Shown: one piece after another, positions 8,770-19,551 of the stretch | How positions within the stretch are numbered: the first letter of the stretch is position 1 | Layout of the letters: every line of letters starts with the position of its first letter | DNA from: Piper betle | Lineage: Eukaryota; Streptophyta; Magnoliopsida; Piperales; Piperaceae | DNA length: 64,000 nucleotides | Direction: 5' to 3' | Assembly: GCA_033002965.1 (NCBI GenBank) | Contig: JAURVB010010298.1 | Span: forward strand, 1-64,000 | Notes under the pieces: generated by a model | Told to the model about the DNA's origin: nothing | Seen by the model: the letters and a program-made list of their open reading frames with translations, nothing else | The model's database searches: none | Made by a program: the position numbers and the translations under genes

Positions 8770-11688
8770 TGTAAAACCCGTGACTCGAGTCAGGGTTTTA
8801 CGTTACCGAACCAGTCGGTTCAACCGTTGGTTCGAGTCGAGTCAGTTTCATGAACCGTGTGCTGAGTCGAGGCCAGTCGTGAGTTATGAGCGATGAGAGT
8901 CAGGTGTACCTGAATATATGATGATAACGTCGAGAAGATGGTGAGATATGAGTTATCAAAATATATGAAAGTATGCAGTATTTTTTTTTTATATGTTTGA
9001 TTGTAGAAATAGTTTTAGGCCGAATAACGCGTTAGGACGCGTTGGATTATATTCGGGTGGGTTATTAGTTATAGAGCATGCCATTTGGATATTGTTGTGT
9101 TTGTTTTATTTTATGGAATTTTTCCATATTTTTCTAGATTTTTTTAGAATTTATTACGAACTAGTTATTATTTTGACTCGAGTAGGAATCGAGTCAATAC
9201 TTATTTACGAAACTGCCACTAGAGCATTTCTTCTCCCTCCCGACCCTTCTTCACCCAAACCCTCGCCGTTGTGTGCTGCCGCCGCCGCCGCCGACGCCGC
9301 ACTGCCGCCGATCGACGCCGCTCCGCCTTGCCGTGCGGTCGTCGTGCCGCCACGACCGACCCCGGCCACCGATCGCCTGCCGGCGTGCAACCGCAATGCC
9401 ACGAAGCCGCTTCGGCAGTCGCCACTTCGGGCCGGATTCTGCCACCGTTCGGTCGCCGTCGCCGCCGCTGTGACCACCAGTCTCACCCTCTCGCCGTCGC
9501 CGACATTTCCCCCACCATCCTGAGCGCCGTCGAGGCTGGCCGCAGCCCCGATCGGAGCACGCTGCCGCCGCCGCCTGTTTTCAACACCACCGCCGACAGG
9601 CATCGCCGCCCCGGCTGCTTTGTTTGACACCACCATCGGACCAAGCTCGTCGAGCTGGTGCCGATAGACCCCTGATTGCCCCGTCCCGAATCATCGCCAG
9701 AAAACGACCGGAATCCGCCAGAAAACTGCCGACACTTGCCGGAAAACCGCTGGAACCGCCGGAAAATTGGATTCGTGGGAAATTCGCCGGATCATCCTCC
9801 GAACGCACCCTGTCCAATCTGATCGGACTTCGGACGCCGCTAGGTGCCAAATTCGAGTTTCAAGCCACGAAACGGAAACCTTAGCCATCGCCGATTTTCG
9901 ACGACGCGAGGTATAATTTATTTTAACTTAATTATTTGAAAGTATTGATTATTAGAATTGCATTCTAGGATTGGTGAATTGTGTGTTATAATAATATATA
10001 TACATGTAGATTTGATTAAGGATAAAATATGAAATTTGCTTGATTGAGTGGTGTTACAAATTGAGGCTAAGAAACTAATTAGGGTAACTAGGTAATGATC
10101 ATGATCTAATGCAAACTAGCCTAAGTAGACTTGCTAGAATTGATATAGGTTGATGTGTGTTGATTGATGCGCGATTGTGTTGAGTGCGTGTGCATGCTAT
10201 AGGATGTGTGATTCATCATGCGGGCGTTAGTTTTTAGCTTGATTGTGTAGGTACGATGTAGGAGCTCGCCGCCTAGGCGCGTGGACCCGTTTGGAGCTTC
10301 TACCAGGTCCGTTTAGGACTCGTTCTCTGTTTTACGCTATTCTATTGTGTATTTGATTTATTACATACAGGACGTGTTAAGTGGCGTTTTATCGGATCCC
10401 ACTTAACTCGGGCCATTTAGCCAACAATTTTCTGGATTAATAACCCTCGAGGATGAGATCCCTCGAGTTTGTTTTCGAACTTCAGATCCAGCTCACGTTG
10501 CCTTCGGGCCTATTGTATAAATCCCAACCCAGACCTATATATATATGTATAGTTTTCGCATTTTGTGAGAGATTGAATGAGGAAATCTGACTACCGTGCT
10601 ATGCGAGCGGGCACGTGTGTGTCGATAGTGGGCTCTGGAATGGTGTGCGAGCCGTTTCATTCCCGAGGGATCCTGACAACTCCACCTTTGAGTTCCTCAA
10701 ACCTGGAGAAGTGTGGAGGTTCACGGGTACTGCATTGCAGCGCATGTCTAGACTTGTGGTTTCAAAGGGTACTAAAGGCGACTGCCTGAGAGTACTCGGC
10801 CTTCGTGCTCAAGGCCGGGAGTAATATGGAAGGTGCAGAGGGCGGAAAGGAATGAGATTTGATGCGAGAAGCGATAGAGAAATGGCCAAGGTATGAGATT
10901 GAGAAAGAAAGGGGGACGCTGTCGACCCAAGGGCGACGGCTCCCGTATGTACCCTGATGAGAGTTCTTGAGGAAGTATATGGTTTTCATTCAACAGGAGA
11001 GTTTGCTCTCATGTGCCAGATTGATATTAGTTATTTTTCCGGGCCGGTAACACTCGTTAGTGACGGTTTTTCTATATATATGTAGGTGAGGAATGCGAGC
11101 GATGAAAGCTGTCGGGACTGCGGAGGAGCAGCACGGAACCACGCACACATGTACTTGCCGCGTGTAATGTATAATAATGGTTGTTTAATGCTGTGTGAAT
11201 GATTATTAGAATGTTTTTGTCTTGATGAATTGCCTGTTATGAAATGAACGGATAGATGTGAATTAGTAGGGAGCCTTGGAGTTCAGACTCAGCTCTGATA
11301 AAACGAAAAAGATAATGACTGAATGCTATAGTAGATTGTTATGTTTTATCGTAGTTTGATAAAATATTTATATACCCTTGTTGTGGACAGGTTGGCCCCA
11401 TTGCACTTCTAGGGGAGATTTTGTCCGTTTTTCCGTAAATATTAATGAATTTTTATTTAAATTTCTTGCTTGTTGAATGGTTTTATTTTGTTTGCATATC
11501 ATCACATACATGTAGGACTCCGTTAGAATCCAATTATTCTCATTCATGCATATCATGGTTGCATCCCCATCTTAAGACGCCGAGGGCAGATCCGGGTCGG
11601 CTTAACCAAACCCAGTAGATTAGCGAATGGTTCGGTCGCCGATGACATTTCCGGGTTGGTTCATGGTGAGCCGAAACGGGGTGTTACA
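8770..11688 (+). mobile_element. Solo LTR (Gypsy, TGTAAAACCC family) inside FB-1
   Basis: 2919 bp starting TGTAAAACCC and ending GGTGTTACA, flanked by perfect 5-bp duplications CAGCG (8765-8769 and 11689-11693). It has the same family layout as the LTRs at 13.8, 39.2, 44.1 and 52.1 kb: an ACTCGAGT-containing AT module (about 9100-9230), a GC-rich block (9240-9900), a GATCCCTCGAG tract with a TATA-rich segment (about 10440-10560), then the 3' part. No internal region or second LTR is present, so it arose by LTR-LTR recombination. Long GC-block open frames are compositional. Confidence 0.9.
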
Positions 11689-11799
11689 CAGCGACAGTAA
11701 TGGCCAGAGGTCGGCGGGCGACGAGGTTCGCCAGCGGTGGGGCGGCCGGAAAAACAGACCGCGGCAATACAATTGGGGAAGAAACTAGGGAAGGGTAAT

Positions 11800-12720
11800 T
11801 TTGTAATAAAAATTTGACTCGACTCGGGATCGAGTGAAATTTATTTTAAAAAATAAATTTTAAAAAATAAAATAATTTCATAATAAAAACTTGACTCGTT
11901 TCGGACTAAAGTTAATATTATAAAATAAATTTTAAAAAATAAATAATTTTATAAAAAAACTTGACTCTATCCCGACTCGAGTTAATATTACGAAATAAAT
12001 TTTAAAAAATAAAATAATTTTGTAATAAAAACTTGATTCGATCCCGACCCGAGTTAATATTATGAAATAAATTTTAAAAAATAAAATAATTTCGTAATAA
12101 AAACTTGACTCGATCCTGACTCTAGTTAATATTACGAAATAAATTTAAAAATAAAATAATTTCGTAATAAAAACTTGACTCGATCTTGACACGAGTTAAT
12201 ATTATGAAATAATTTTTTAAAAAATAAAATAACTTTGTAATAAAAACTTAACTCAATCCTGACTCGAGTTAATTATTACGTAATAAAAAAATTTGACGAG
12301 ATCAAGTTAATTTTTTAACGAAATTATGAGGATCGAGTAAATTCTTTATTACAAAATTATTTTTATTTTTTAAAATTTATTTCATAATATTAACTCGAGT
12401 CAGGATAGAGTCAAGTTTTTATTACGAAATTATTTGATTTTTTAAATTTATTTCATAATATTAACTCGGGTCGGGATCGAATCATGTTTTTATTATAAAA
12501 TTATTTTATTTTTTAAAAATTTATTTCGTAATATTAACTCGAGTCCGGATCGAGTCAAAGTTTTTTTAATAAAATTATTTTATTTTTTAAAATTTATTTT
12601 ATAATATTAACTTTAGTTCGGATCGAGTCAAGTTTTTATTATGAAATTATTTTATTTTTAAAATTTATTTTTTAATATAAATTTCAATCAATCCCAACTC
12701 GAGTCAAATTTTTATTACAA
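11800..12720. repeat. Inverted arrays of a ~70-bp ACTCGAG minisatellite
   Basis: Seven copies of AAAACTTGACTCGATCCYGA... spaced 68-74 bp apart run to about 12290. They are then mirrored by about six inverted copies to 12720. Each unit joins an ACTCGAG box to AAATAAATTTTAAAAAATAA. These arrays form the inner arms of FB-1, whose symmetry centre lies near 12300. Confidence 0.88.
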
Positions 12721-13327
12721 AATTACCCTTCCCCTATTTCTTCCCCGTTTGTGTTGCCGCGCTCTATTTTTTCGGCCGCCCCACTGTTGGCGAACCTCGT
12801 CGCCCGCCGCCCGCTGGCCATTGTTGTTGCTGTCTCGGGGGTGGGTGGGCTGCTTCGAAAACACGCATCGACGGTCAGGAGTGGGTGGCCACATGGGCAG
12901 CAGTGAGCGGGCAGGGCTAGGGGGGAAGGGCCGCGGCGCCGGCCGGGTTGGGGAGGGTGGTGAAGGTGGCGCTCGGGGTAGGGGGGGAACGCAGGGGGCC
13001 GCAGCTGTGGGCGGGGGCGGGGGAGGAAGGTGGCGGCTGGGGGTGTAGGGGCGGAGCAACCCGAGGGGGGGCGCTGCGTTGCTGGCGAGGGTGGTGGGGG
13101 ACGGCGGTTGCAAGCGGGGTTGGGTCCGGGGATGGGGTAGGGGTGGGGCCAGGGGCAGGGCGGAGCCGCCGTCAGGGTGGTGGCAGAAACCGTCGGGGAG
13201 GGGGGGAAGAAAAAAACGGGGGTGGGAATAGGGGGCATTGTATGTGGTCTGTTGGATTTTGATCCAACGGATTACATACAATGCACTTGCCTATGCGCTG
13301 CCAATCAAGGCAGCGCATAGTAGATCA

Positions 13328-13329
<2 letters not shown>

Positions 13330-13372
<43 letters not shown>
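13330..13372. repeat. (TA)n microsatellite 2, shared by FB-1 and FB-2
   Basis: About 21 TA units. The right end of FB-1 and the left end of FB-2 both abut this single tract. Confidence 0.95.
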
Positions 13373-13375
<3 letters not shown>

Positions 13376-13695
13376 GAAAAGGGTTGTTGTCGTGCAGCAG
13401 AGCCAACTTTTTAGATTCAATCCAACGACTGAAAATTAAAAGAAACTCCACCACCCCACAACCCCCGCCCCTGTTTCTTCCCTTGCCTGGCCGCCGCGGC
13501 CCTTTCCCCACCGTGCGCCACTTCCCCCGGCCCCACCCCCCGCCGCTCTCGTCCCTCTATGCCGGTGTCTTCCTCGACCCCTCCAACTTCGGCCTAGAGC
13601 GCGAAGTCGGTCCGAACCTTTCCTTCCCCTTCCCCACGCCACCGCTGTCGCCCTGGTCATGCCTGCTCCCATTCCACATCGTCAGCGGCTTGTGA

Positions 13696-16600
13696 TGTAA
13701 CATCCCAAATCCGGTTCAGGCTCGTGAATCGAACCGACATGTTACAGGCCTTGGTTAGGTCGAGCTATGTAACACCCCAAATCCGGTTCACGCTCGTGAA
13801 CCGAACCGGCATGTTACAGGCCCCGGTTAGGTCGGCTAACGCGAACCTAACTCGTGCGGATCCAATCTCGGCGTCTTAAGATGAAGATACGTTCTGTCAT
13901 GAATGAATGCATGCACAAAATCCTAACATGGCACTACATGAATGACATACAAATTAAATTTCACACCATCACAATTACGAGCAAAATCGATGAAAATTCT
14001 AAAGTAAAACTAACAGGGTCTCCCCTAAAAGTGCAATTATGGGCCCACCCTGTCAAAATAATATATATACAAATATGTCGGCATGCATTAACAATCACAC
14101 AAAATCTCATTTATAACATATTCATTCTGAAGCTCGGGTCTCAACCCACTACGCTTCTGCTGCTCAACTCTGATCATATTTTGCATTCTGTTATCGTGTC
14201 TTAACATTTCATTCATATCATATCATCATGCTCAAACATTTACTCATAGCATGTGTATAAAATAACATCATAACAAAACATTAAATATTTAATCACCCAA
14301 TGTGTGTGTGCAGAAGACCTTATTGCTCCTCCGTCCCAGCTGGCTCATCCATCTCGTGCTTATCACCTACATATATATAAGAAAAACGTCAGTAACAAGC
14401 GTTACTGGTCCGGAAAATAAAATAACTATAACAAACTGGCTATGAGAGCAAACTCTCATCTGAAAGAAAACATATACTTCCTCAAGAACACTCTGAAGGG
14501 CACTACTGAGGAGCCACTGGGCTGCAGACCCGGTAGCATCCCGAACTTACTGCTCTGCTGCTGGTACTGTGCTACTCTCAGCACTTCTTTTTCAGTACTT
14601 CTCGTGAAACTTTATCCTAAGCCCTCTCCTTACCTCCATATTTCTCCTGGCCTTGAGCACGAAGGCCGAGTACTCTCAGGCAGTCGCCTTTAGTACCCTT
14701 TGAACCACAAGTCCGGACATGCGCTGTACTAAACAGTACCCGTAAACCTCCACGTTCTCCGGGTGTGAGGAACTCAAACGCGGAGTTGTCAGGATCCCTC
14801 GGGAATGGAACAGTCCGCTGGCACTAATCCAGAGCCCGCTTTGACTGTCACGGCATCCTCTGCATGGTACGTGCAGTCGGTTTCTCCATCTCTCGTCTCA
14901 CTGAAAACTCGATAAAACTATATATATAGGCCTGGGAAGGGATTCATATAATAGGCCCGAAGGCAACTTGTGGTGGATCTTGTTTTCGAAATCATCCTCG
15001 AGGGATCTCATCCTCGAGGGGTTATTAATCCGGAAATATTCGATTAAATGGCCCGAGTTAAGTGGGATCCAATAAAACGCCACTTAACCCGCCCTGCAAT
15101 AATAAAATAAACATACAATGGAAGAGCGTAAAACAAGACGAGTCCTAAACGGACCTGGTAGAAGCTCCAAGCGTGTCATCGCGCCTAGGCGGCAAGCTCC
15201 TACTCCGTACCTACACATCAAAACTAAATACTAACGCCCGCTAACTAAATGATGCATCAAACTCAATAACATCACAATCGCAATGCAATCATTCATCAAC
15301 ATAACAATCAGAAAATCATAAAAATTAATTAATCCTAGCTCATCCTATTTATACTAATTTTATTACATGTCTGTAACTTATGTCGTGGTCACTTATCATG
15401 CTCTGACCTGATCTACTTCATTAGACTACTTACTGTTCATTCGCAATTACCCAAATCATACAATCATCCCTTTACTCATAATTAGGCATTACTCATGACG
15501 GTTAATCAAATCTAGCATACTGTGCTAACATTCATCATGACAACTAGTTAATTCTAGCATGCTATGCTAACAATCATATTCAATTTTAAATAACTCAATC
15601 GGAGGTAATTATACCTCACGTCGTCGGCAATCGGCGACGGCTAGGGTTCCGTCGCGCGTCTCGGAGCTCGAATTCGGCGCTCCTCGGCGTCCGACGTTCG
15701 ATCGGGCTCCACTGGGTGAGCCCCGCGGAAGATCCGGTGGATTCCGGCGAATCCCAGAAATTCCGATTTTTCCGGCGGTTTTCCGGGAGCCACTGGCGGT
15801 TTTCCGGCGACTTCCGGTGGTTTTCCGGCAACAATCGCCGGCGGCGTCTACTAGCTGGATAGGGGTCATATAGGGTACCATTGGAACCGGCTCGGCGAGC
15901 CCGACACATCCACGACGTCCACATGGTCGGCCGAGGCGGTGGCTCGCCGGAAAAGGCTAAACAGAGCCGGCGGCGATGGGTCGCTAGATCCGGCCGGCCA
16001 CGGTGGCGACGGCCTCCGTTCCAGTCGGGGAAGGCAGCTGAGGGGTCGAGGACGTCGAGCCGACCACCTGATCGTGGTGGCGACGGTCGGCGGCGGCGCG
16101 ATCGGCGACGCGACCAAAACCTTGCCGCGGCGCTACGCACGGCGATTCCGGCGTCACGGCGGCCCGATTGGGGCCGGACTTGGTCGGGGCAGCATGGCGA
16201 CGCCGTCGCCGAGCTGGGCGGCGTCGATCGACGGCCGGGCGGCGCCGACAGCGGCGGCGGTGGCGCTGCGACAGGGGCGGCGTCGAGGGTTTGGGCGTGG
16301 GGGAGAAAACGTCGGGGGTGAAGAATGTGGTGGCAAACTCGTAAATAATACTTGACTCGTCTCCGGCTCGAGTCAAGTATAATAACTAAGTCGTATTAAA
16401 TCCTAAAAAAATTCATAAAAATCGGGAAAAATCCCGTAAAATCAAACAACACCAAAAAATCATAATGATATGCTCTAGAACTATCAACCCACCCAAAATG
16501 CCCGTAACGCGTCCTAACGCGGTAAACGACCTAAAACTAATTCTACGATCCACTATATATATAAATAAAAAAAAATGACTGGCATACTCTCATATATCTG

Positions 16601-17022
16601 ATAACTCATTCTGTTCTGCTGTGTTCATGACGTTATCATCATATACTTGGGTACGCATGACCCTCATAGCTCATACACGCGACCGGCGTCGGCTCGGTAC
16701 ACGTGTCCTGAAACTGACTCAACTCGAAAAATAACGGTCGACCCGACCGGTTCTGAATATAAAACCCTAACTCGAATCGTGGGTTTTACAGGCTAACCCG
16801 ATTTCAACTCATGCGAATCCAATCTCGGCATCTTAAGATGAAGATATAACTCTCAATGCATGGATGAATGCACAAATCCTAACATAGTACTACATGAGTG
16901 ACATGCAAATCAAAATACACACCAAGACAATCCCGATAAAATTAATAAAAATTTTGAAATATAACGGACAAGAGTTTCCCCTAAATATGTAATTAGGGGC
17001 CACCCTGTCAAATATACATATG

Positions 17023-17065
<43 letters not shown>

Positions 17066-17590
17066 CTATTTATCAAACAATTTCATTTATACAAAATACA
17101 AAATCTAACATGCTATAACTTATTTTGAAACTTGGGTCTCAACCCACTAGCGCTGCCATCAAGCAATCTATTCGTTGTTCACATCATCTCATCATGTCTT
17201 AACAATTAATCACGTCACATCATCATGTCTTAAGCATTTAATCACACCATATAATAATATCATAAACACAATTTAAACAGTCAATTGACTGACATATGTG
17301 CAAGCGACAACAGTGCTCCTCCGTCCAAACTGGCTCCTCCAACTCGTAATTATTACCTACATATAGTATAAAAACACGTCAGTAACAAGTGTTACTGGTC
17401 CGGAAAATAAAATAACTATAACAAGCTGGCTATGAGAGCAAACTCTCATATGAAAGAAAACATCATATACTCCACGCGAACACTCTGAAGGGCACTACTG
17501 AGGAGCCACTAGGCTGCAGACCTGGTAGCATCCCGAACTTACTGATCTGTTGCTAGTACTGTGCCGCTCTCGGCACTTCTTTTCAGTACT
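13696..17590 (-). mobile_element. Outer, truncated LTR (Gypsy family) in FB-2
   Basis: A minus-orientation LTR whose 3' end is at 13696 (TGTAACATCCC read on plus). It is interrupted at 13767 and resumes at 16796, running to about 17590, where it is cut short. The resumed part matches the inner LTR at 13830-14590 nearly colinearly, including GCTCCTCCGTCC, ACGTCAGTAACAAG and GGCTATGAGAGCAAACTCTC. It contains a (TA)n tract at about 17030-17062. Confidence 0.8.
13768..16790 (-). mobile_element. Inner solo LTR nested in the outer LTR
   Basis: 3023 bp in minus orientation. On plus it reads TGTAACACCCC ... GGGTTTTACA. Flanking 5-bp sequences AGCTA (13763-13767) and GGCTA (16791-16795) differ by one base and are the likely target duplication. 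Deleting it restores a continuous outer LTR. It carries the family GC-rich block (about 15620-16320) and the ACTCGAGTC module (about 16350-16380). Confidence 0.85.
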
Positions 17591-17876
17591 TCACGTAATT
17601 TATTTCTTAATATTCGCTACAGTTGAGAATAAGTCAAATTTTTATTACGAAATTGTCATCGCCCTGTCTTTTCCCCTTTATCGCAGTAGAACACGTAATT
17701 TATTAATTTTTGGTGGGATATTAGGTTTATAGCATGTTATTCGAGTTAGAATTTGATTATTTTATTTTATAGTATTTTATTATATATTTTTTTATATTTT
17801 CCAGGATATAGTTTATAATATTGACTCGAGTCTGGAGAGAGTAAGTTTTTATTACGAAACTACCCCCGACCTTGTC
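17591..17876. other. Internal AT module of FB-2
   Basis: AT-rich DNA with a GGTTTATAGCATG-like stretch and TTGACTCGAGTCTGG followed by TTTTTATTACGAAACTACC. It matches the module at 9050-9230 in the LTR and at 24300-24470 in the TIR element. Confidence 0.6.
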
Positions 17877-18484
17877 TCCTGTTTCTTCCCCTGCCTACCA
17901 ATCGCCCCCGCTCCCTCTGTTTTGCCACGCCACCCCTACCGCCGACAACCTTGCCATAGACCGCTTGCTGCCAGCTAGCTACCCCACTTTCCTGTGTTGT
18001 CGCTGCCTTGCCAATCTCACAATTCAACGCTCTTGACTCACTCCCAACAGAGGAGCCCCTGTTCGAACCCACCATCAGCGACGCCACACCCCGAGCCGCA
18101 ACCGCCCCGCCAGCCAAATGTTGCCGTTGAAAAAGACATCGCAGGCCGTTGACAATGTGGAATGGGGGCAGGCATGACCGGGGCGGCAGCGGCAGCGGGG
18201 AGGGGGAAGGAAAGGTCCGGACCGATGTCGCGCTCGAGGCCGAAGTCGGAGGGGTCGAGGAAGACACCGGCGCGGAGGGGCTGGAGCGGCAGGGGTGGGG
18301 CTAGGGGGAAGCGGGGCACGGCGGGGAAAGGGCTACGGCCGCCAGGCAGGGGAAGAAACAGGGGGCGGGGGGTTGTGGGGTGGTAGAGGTTCTTTTAATT
18401 TTCAGCTGTTGGATTGAATCAATCCAACGACTGGAAAGTGCAGCACAGCCATCTTGGCTGTGCTACAGGACAACAACCCTTTTC

Positions 18485-18509
18485 TATATATATATATATA
18501 TATATATAT
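18485..18509. repeat. (TA)n microsatellite 3
   Basis: A TA tract at the right end of FB-2. Confidence 0.95.
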
Positions 18510-18857
18510 CCTTCCTCCCTCTTACTGATCTATGCTATTTCTTGTCATTCGCCGCTGCTCCCCTCGCCATCTGCCATCTGTAGTGCTGATGCTCCCCTGC
18601 TACCTCTGATGCCCTCACTATCCTAAAAGGAGTGGGCATGGGCGCGGTGAGGAGCGCGCAATGAAGGGCATGGGCGGCGGTAGGGGCATGGCAAAAGGCG
18701 TGAGGGCGGTGGAGGGTACAAGTGTCAACGGCGGTGGACAGTAGTGGGAAGGAAGAGGAGAAGTTTTTATTTTTTTAAAAAAATAGATCTTTAAGTCGAG
18801 ACGACTGGAAGAAATTTTTTCGTACCCTCAACCTATCCGATCTCATGTGTGTGTGTG
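18510..18857. other. Spacer without a gene
   Basis: A G-rich stretch (18620-18760) followed by T/A-rich sequence. No supported frame. It separates FB-2 from FB-3. Confidence 0.4.
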
Positions 18858-19551
18858 TATATATATATATATATACTATATCTATAGAGTAATGCTATGG
18901 TGCGCTGCCATCTTTTGGCAGCGCACCATGCACTACAAATCTGGGCCGTTGGATCGCGATCCAACGGCCCAGATCACTTTGCCAAACCCCCCTCCCCACC
19001 CCACAGTCCGCCGCCCGCCCCTGCCGGCCGGCCGAGCCCCGCCGCGGCCCATGCGGCCGACCCCCGCCGAGCCCGCCCGCCGGACCTCCCCAAGCCGTCG
19101 CCCCTCGCCGGCGGCCCCCTCCGCCACCGCAGATCCACCCCTCCGCCCGCACCCGCCCCCGCCCCCGGCCACCGCCCCTGCCCCCGCCACCGCCATCCGC
19201 CACCACCCCCGCCCGGGCGGGGGTGGTGGCGGGTGGCAGGGCGGTGGCCAGGGGCGGCGGGCAGGTGCAGAGGGCGGGAGGGGTGGATCTGCGGTGGCGG
19301 AGGGGCCGCCGGCGACGGGGCGACGGCTTGGGGAGGTCCGGCGGGCAGGCTCCGGCGGGGTCGGCCGCATGGGCCGCGGCGGGGCTCGGCCGGCCGACAG
19401 GGGCGGGCGGCGGACTGTGGGGGGGGGTATTTTGGAAGGGTATGCTGGGCCGTTGGATCGCGATCCAACGGCCCAGATTGGCAGCTCACGGTGCGCTGCC
19501 AAAAGATGGCAGCGCACCATAGCATTTATATATATATATATATATATATAC
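18858..19551. repeat. (TA)n tracts flanking FB-3
   Basis: TA-rich tracts at 18858-18876 and 19527-19551 bracket FB-3 on both sides, as for FB-1 and FB-2. Confidence 0.85.
18891..19527. mobile_element. Foldback element FB-3, near-perfect ~640-bp palindrome
   Basis: AATGCTATGGTGCGCTGCC at the left is the inverse of GGCAGCGCACCATAGCATT at the right. Each end holds a small hairpin (TGGTGCGCTGCC/GGCAGCGCACCA around ATCTTTT), then the dyad CCGTTGGATC/GATCCAACGG, then about 240 bp of very GC-rich sequence. The arms meet at CCCGGG near 19212-19217. Both strands therefore give nearly the same proline/arginine-rich open frames. These are a product of palindrome and composition, not genes. No internal unique sequence or transposase exists. 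It is the best preserved member of the family here. Confidence 0.9.

Larger units (their letters stand above)
8265..13329. mobile_element. Foldback element FB-1 (about 2.1 kb without its LTR insertion)
   Basis: Removing the 2.9-kb LTR at 8770-11688 leaves a long inverted repeat. The left arm is 8265-8769 plus 11689 to about 12300. The right arm is about 12300-13329. The arms match in order: end hairpin (clear at 13292-13320, TGCGCTGCC...GGCAGCGCA), GTTGGAT dyad, C-rich/G-rich block, CAAGTAGCCCACCCACCCCC versus GGGGGTGGGTGGGCTGCTTC, GGCGGGCGACGAGGTTCGCC, then an ACTCGAGTC minisatellite. Both sides abut (TA)n tracts. The left end is more decayed than the right. No transposase is visible. It resembles Micron-type microsatellite-associated MITEs but has foldback geometry. 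Confidence 0.82.
13373..18484. mobile_element. Foldback element FB-2, split by nested LTRs
   Basis: The left arm (13373-13695) and right arm (about 18160-18484) are inverted copies. AAAAGGGTTGTTGTC at the left edge matches GACAACAACCCTTTT at 18466-18481. Both then carry a GTTGGAT-type dyad, CACCCCACAACCCCC and a coding-like segment (GVFLDPSNFGLER versus GVFLDPSDFGLER). The right end keeps a hairpin CAGCACAGCC/GGCTGTGCTG that the left end has largely lost. A second internal inversion pairs 17877-17900 with 18335-18365. (TA)n tracts flank both ends. Two nested LTRs (13696-17590) interrupt the left arm. No transposase is seen. The GVFLDPS segment may be captured from a host gene that I cannot name. 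Confidence 0.75.

Noticed and set aside
12715..13281. Proline-rich open frames over 170 codons in the FB-1 right arm
   Set aside because: Low-complexity GC-rich foldback DNA. No domain, and the mirrored arm gives equivalent frames.
15616..16355. Arginine-rich frames on both strands
   Set aside because: They lie in the GC-rich block of a Gypsy LTR, and the same block in other LTR copies is open in different frames.
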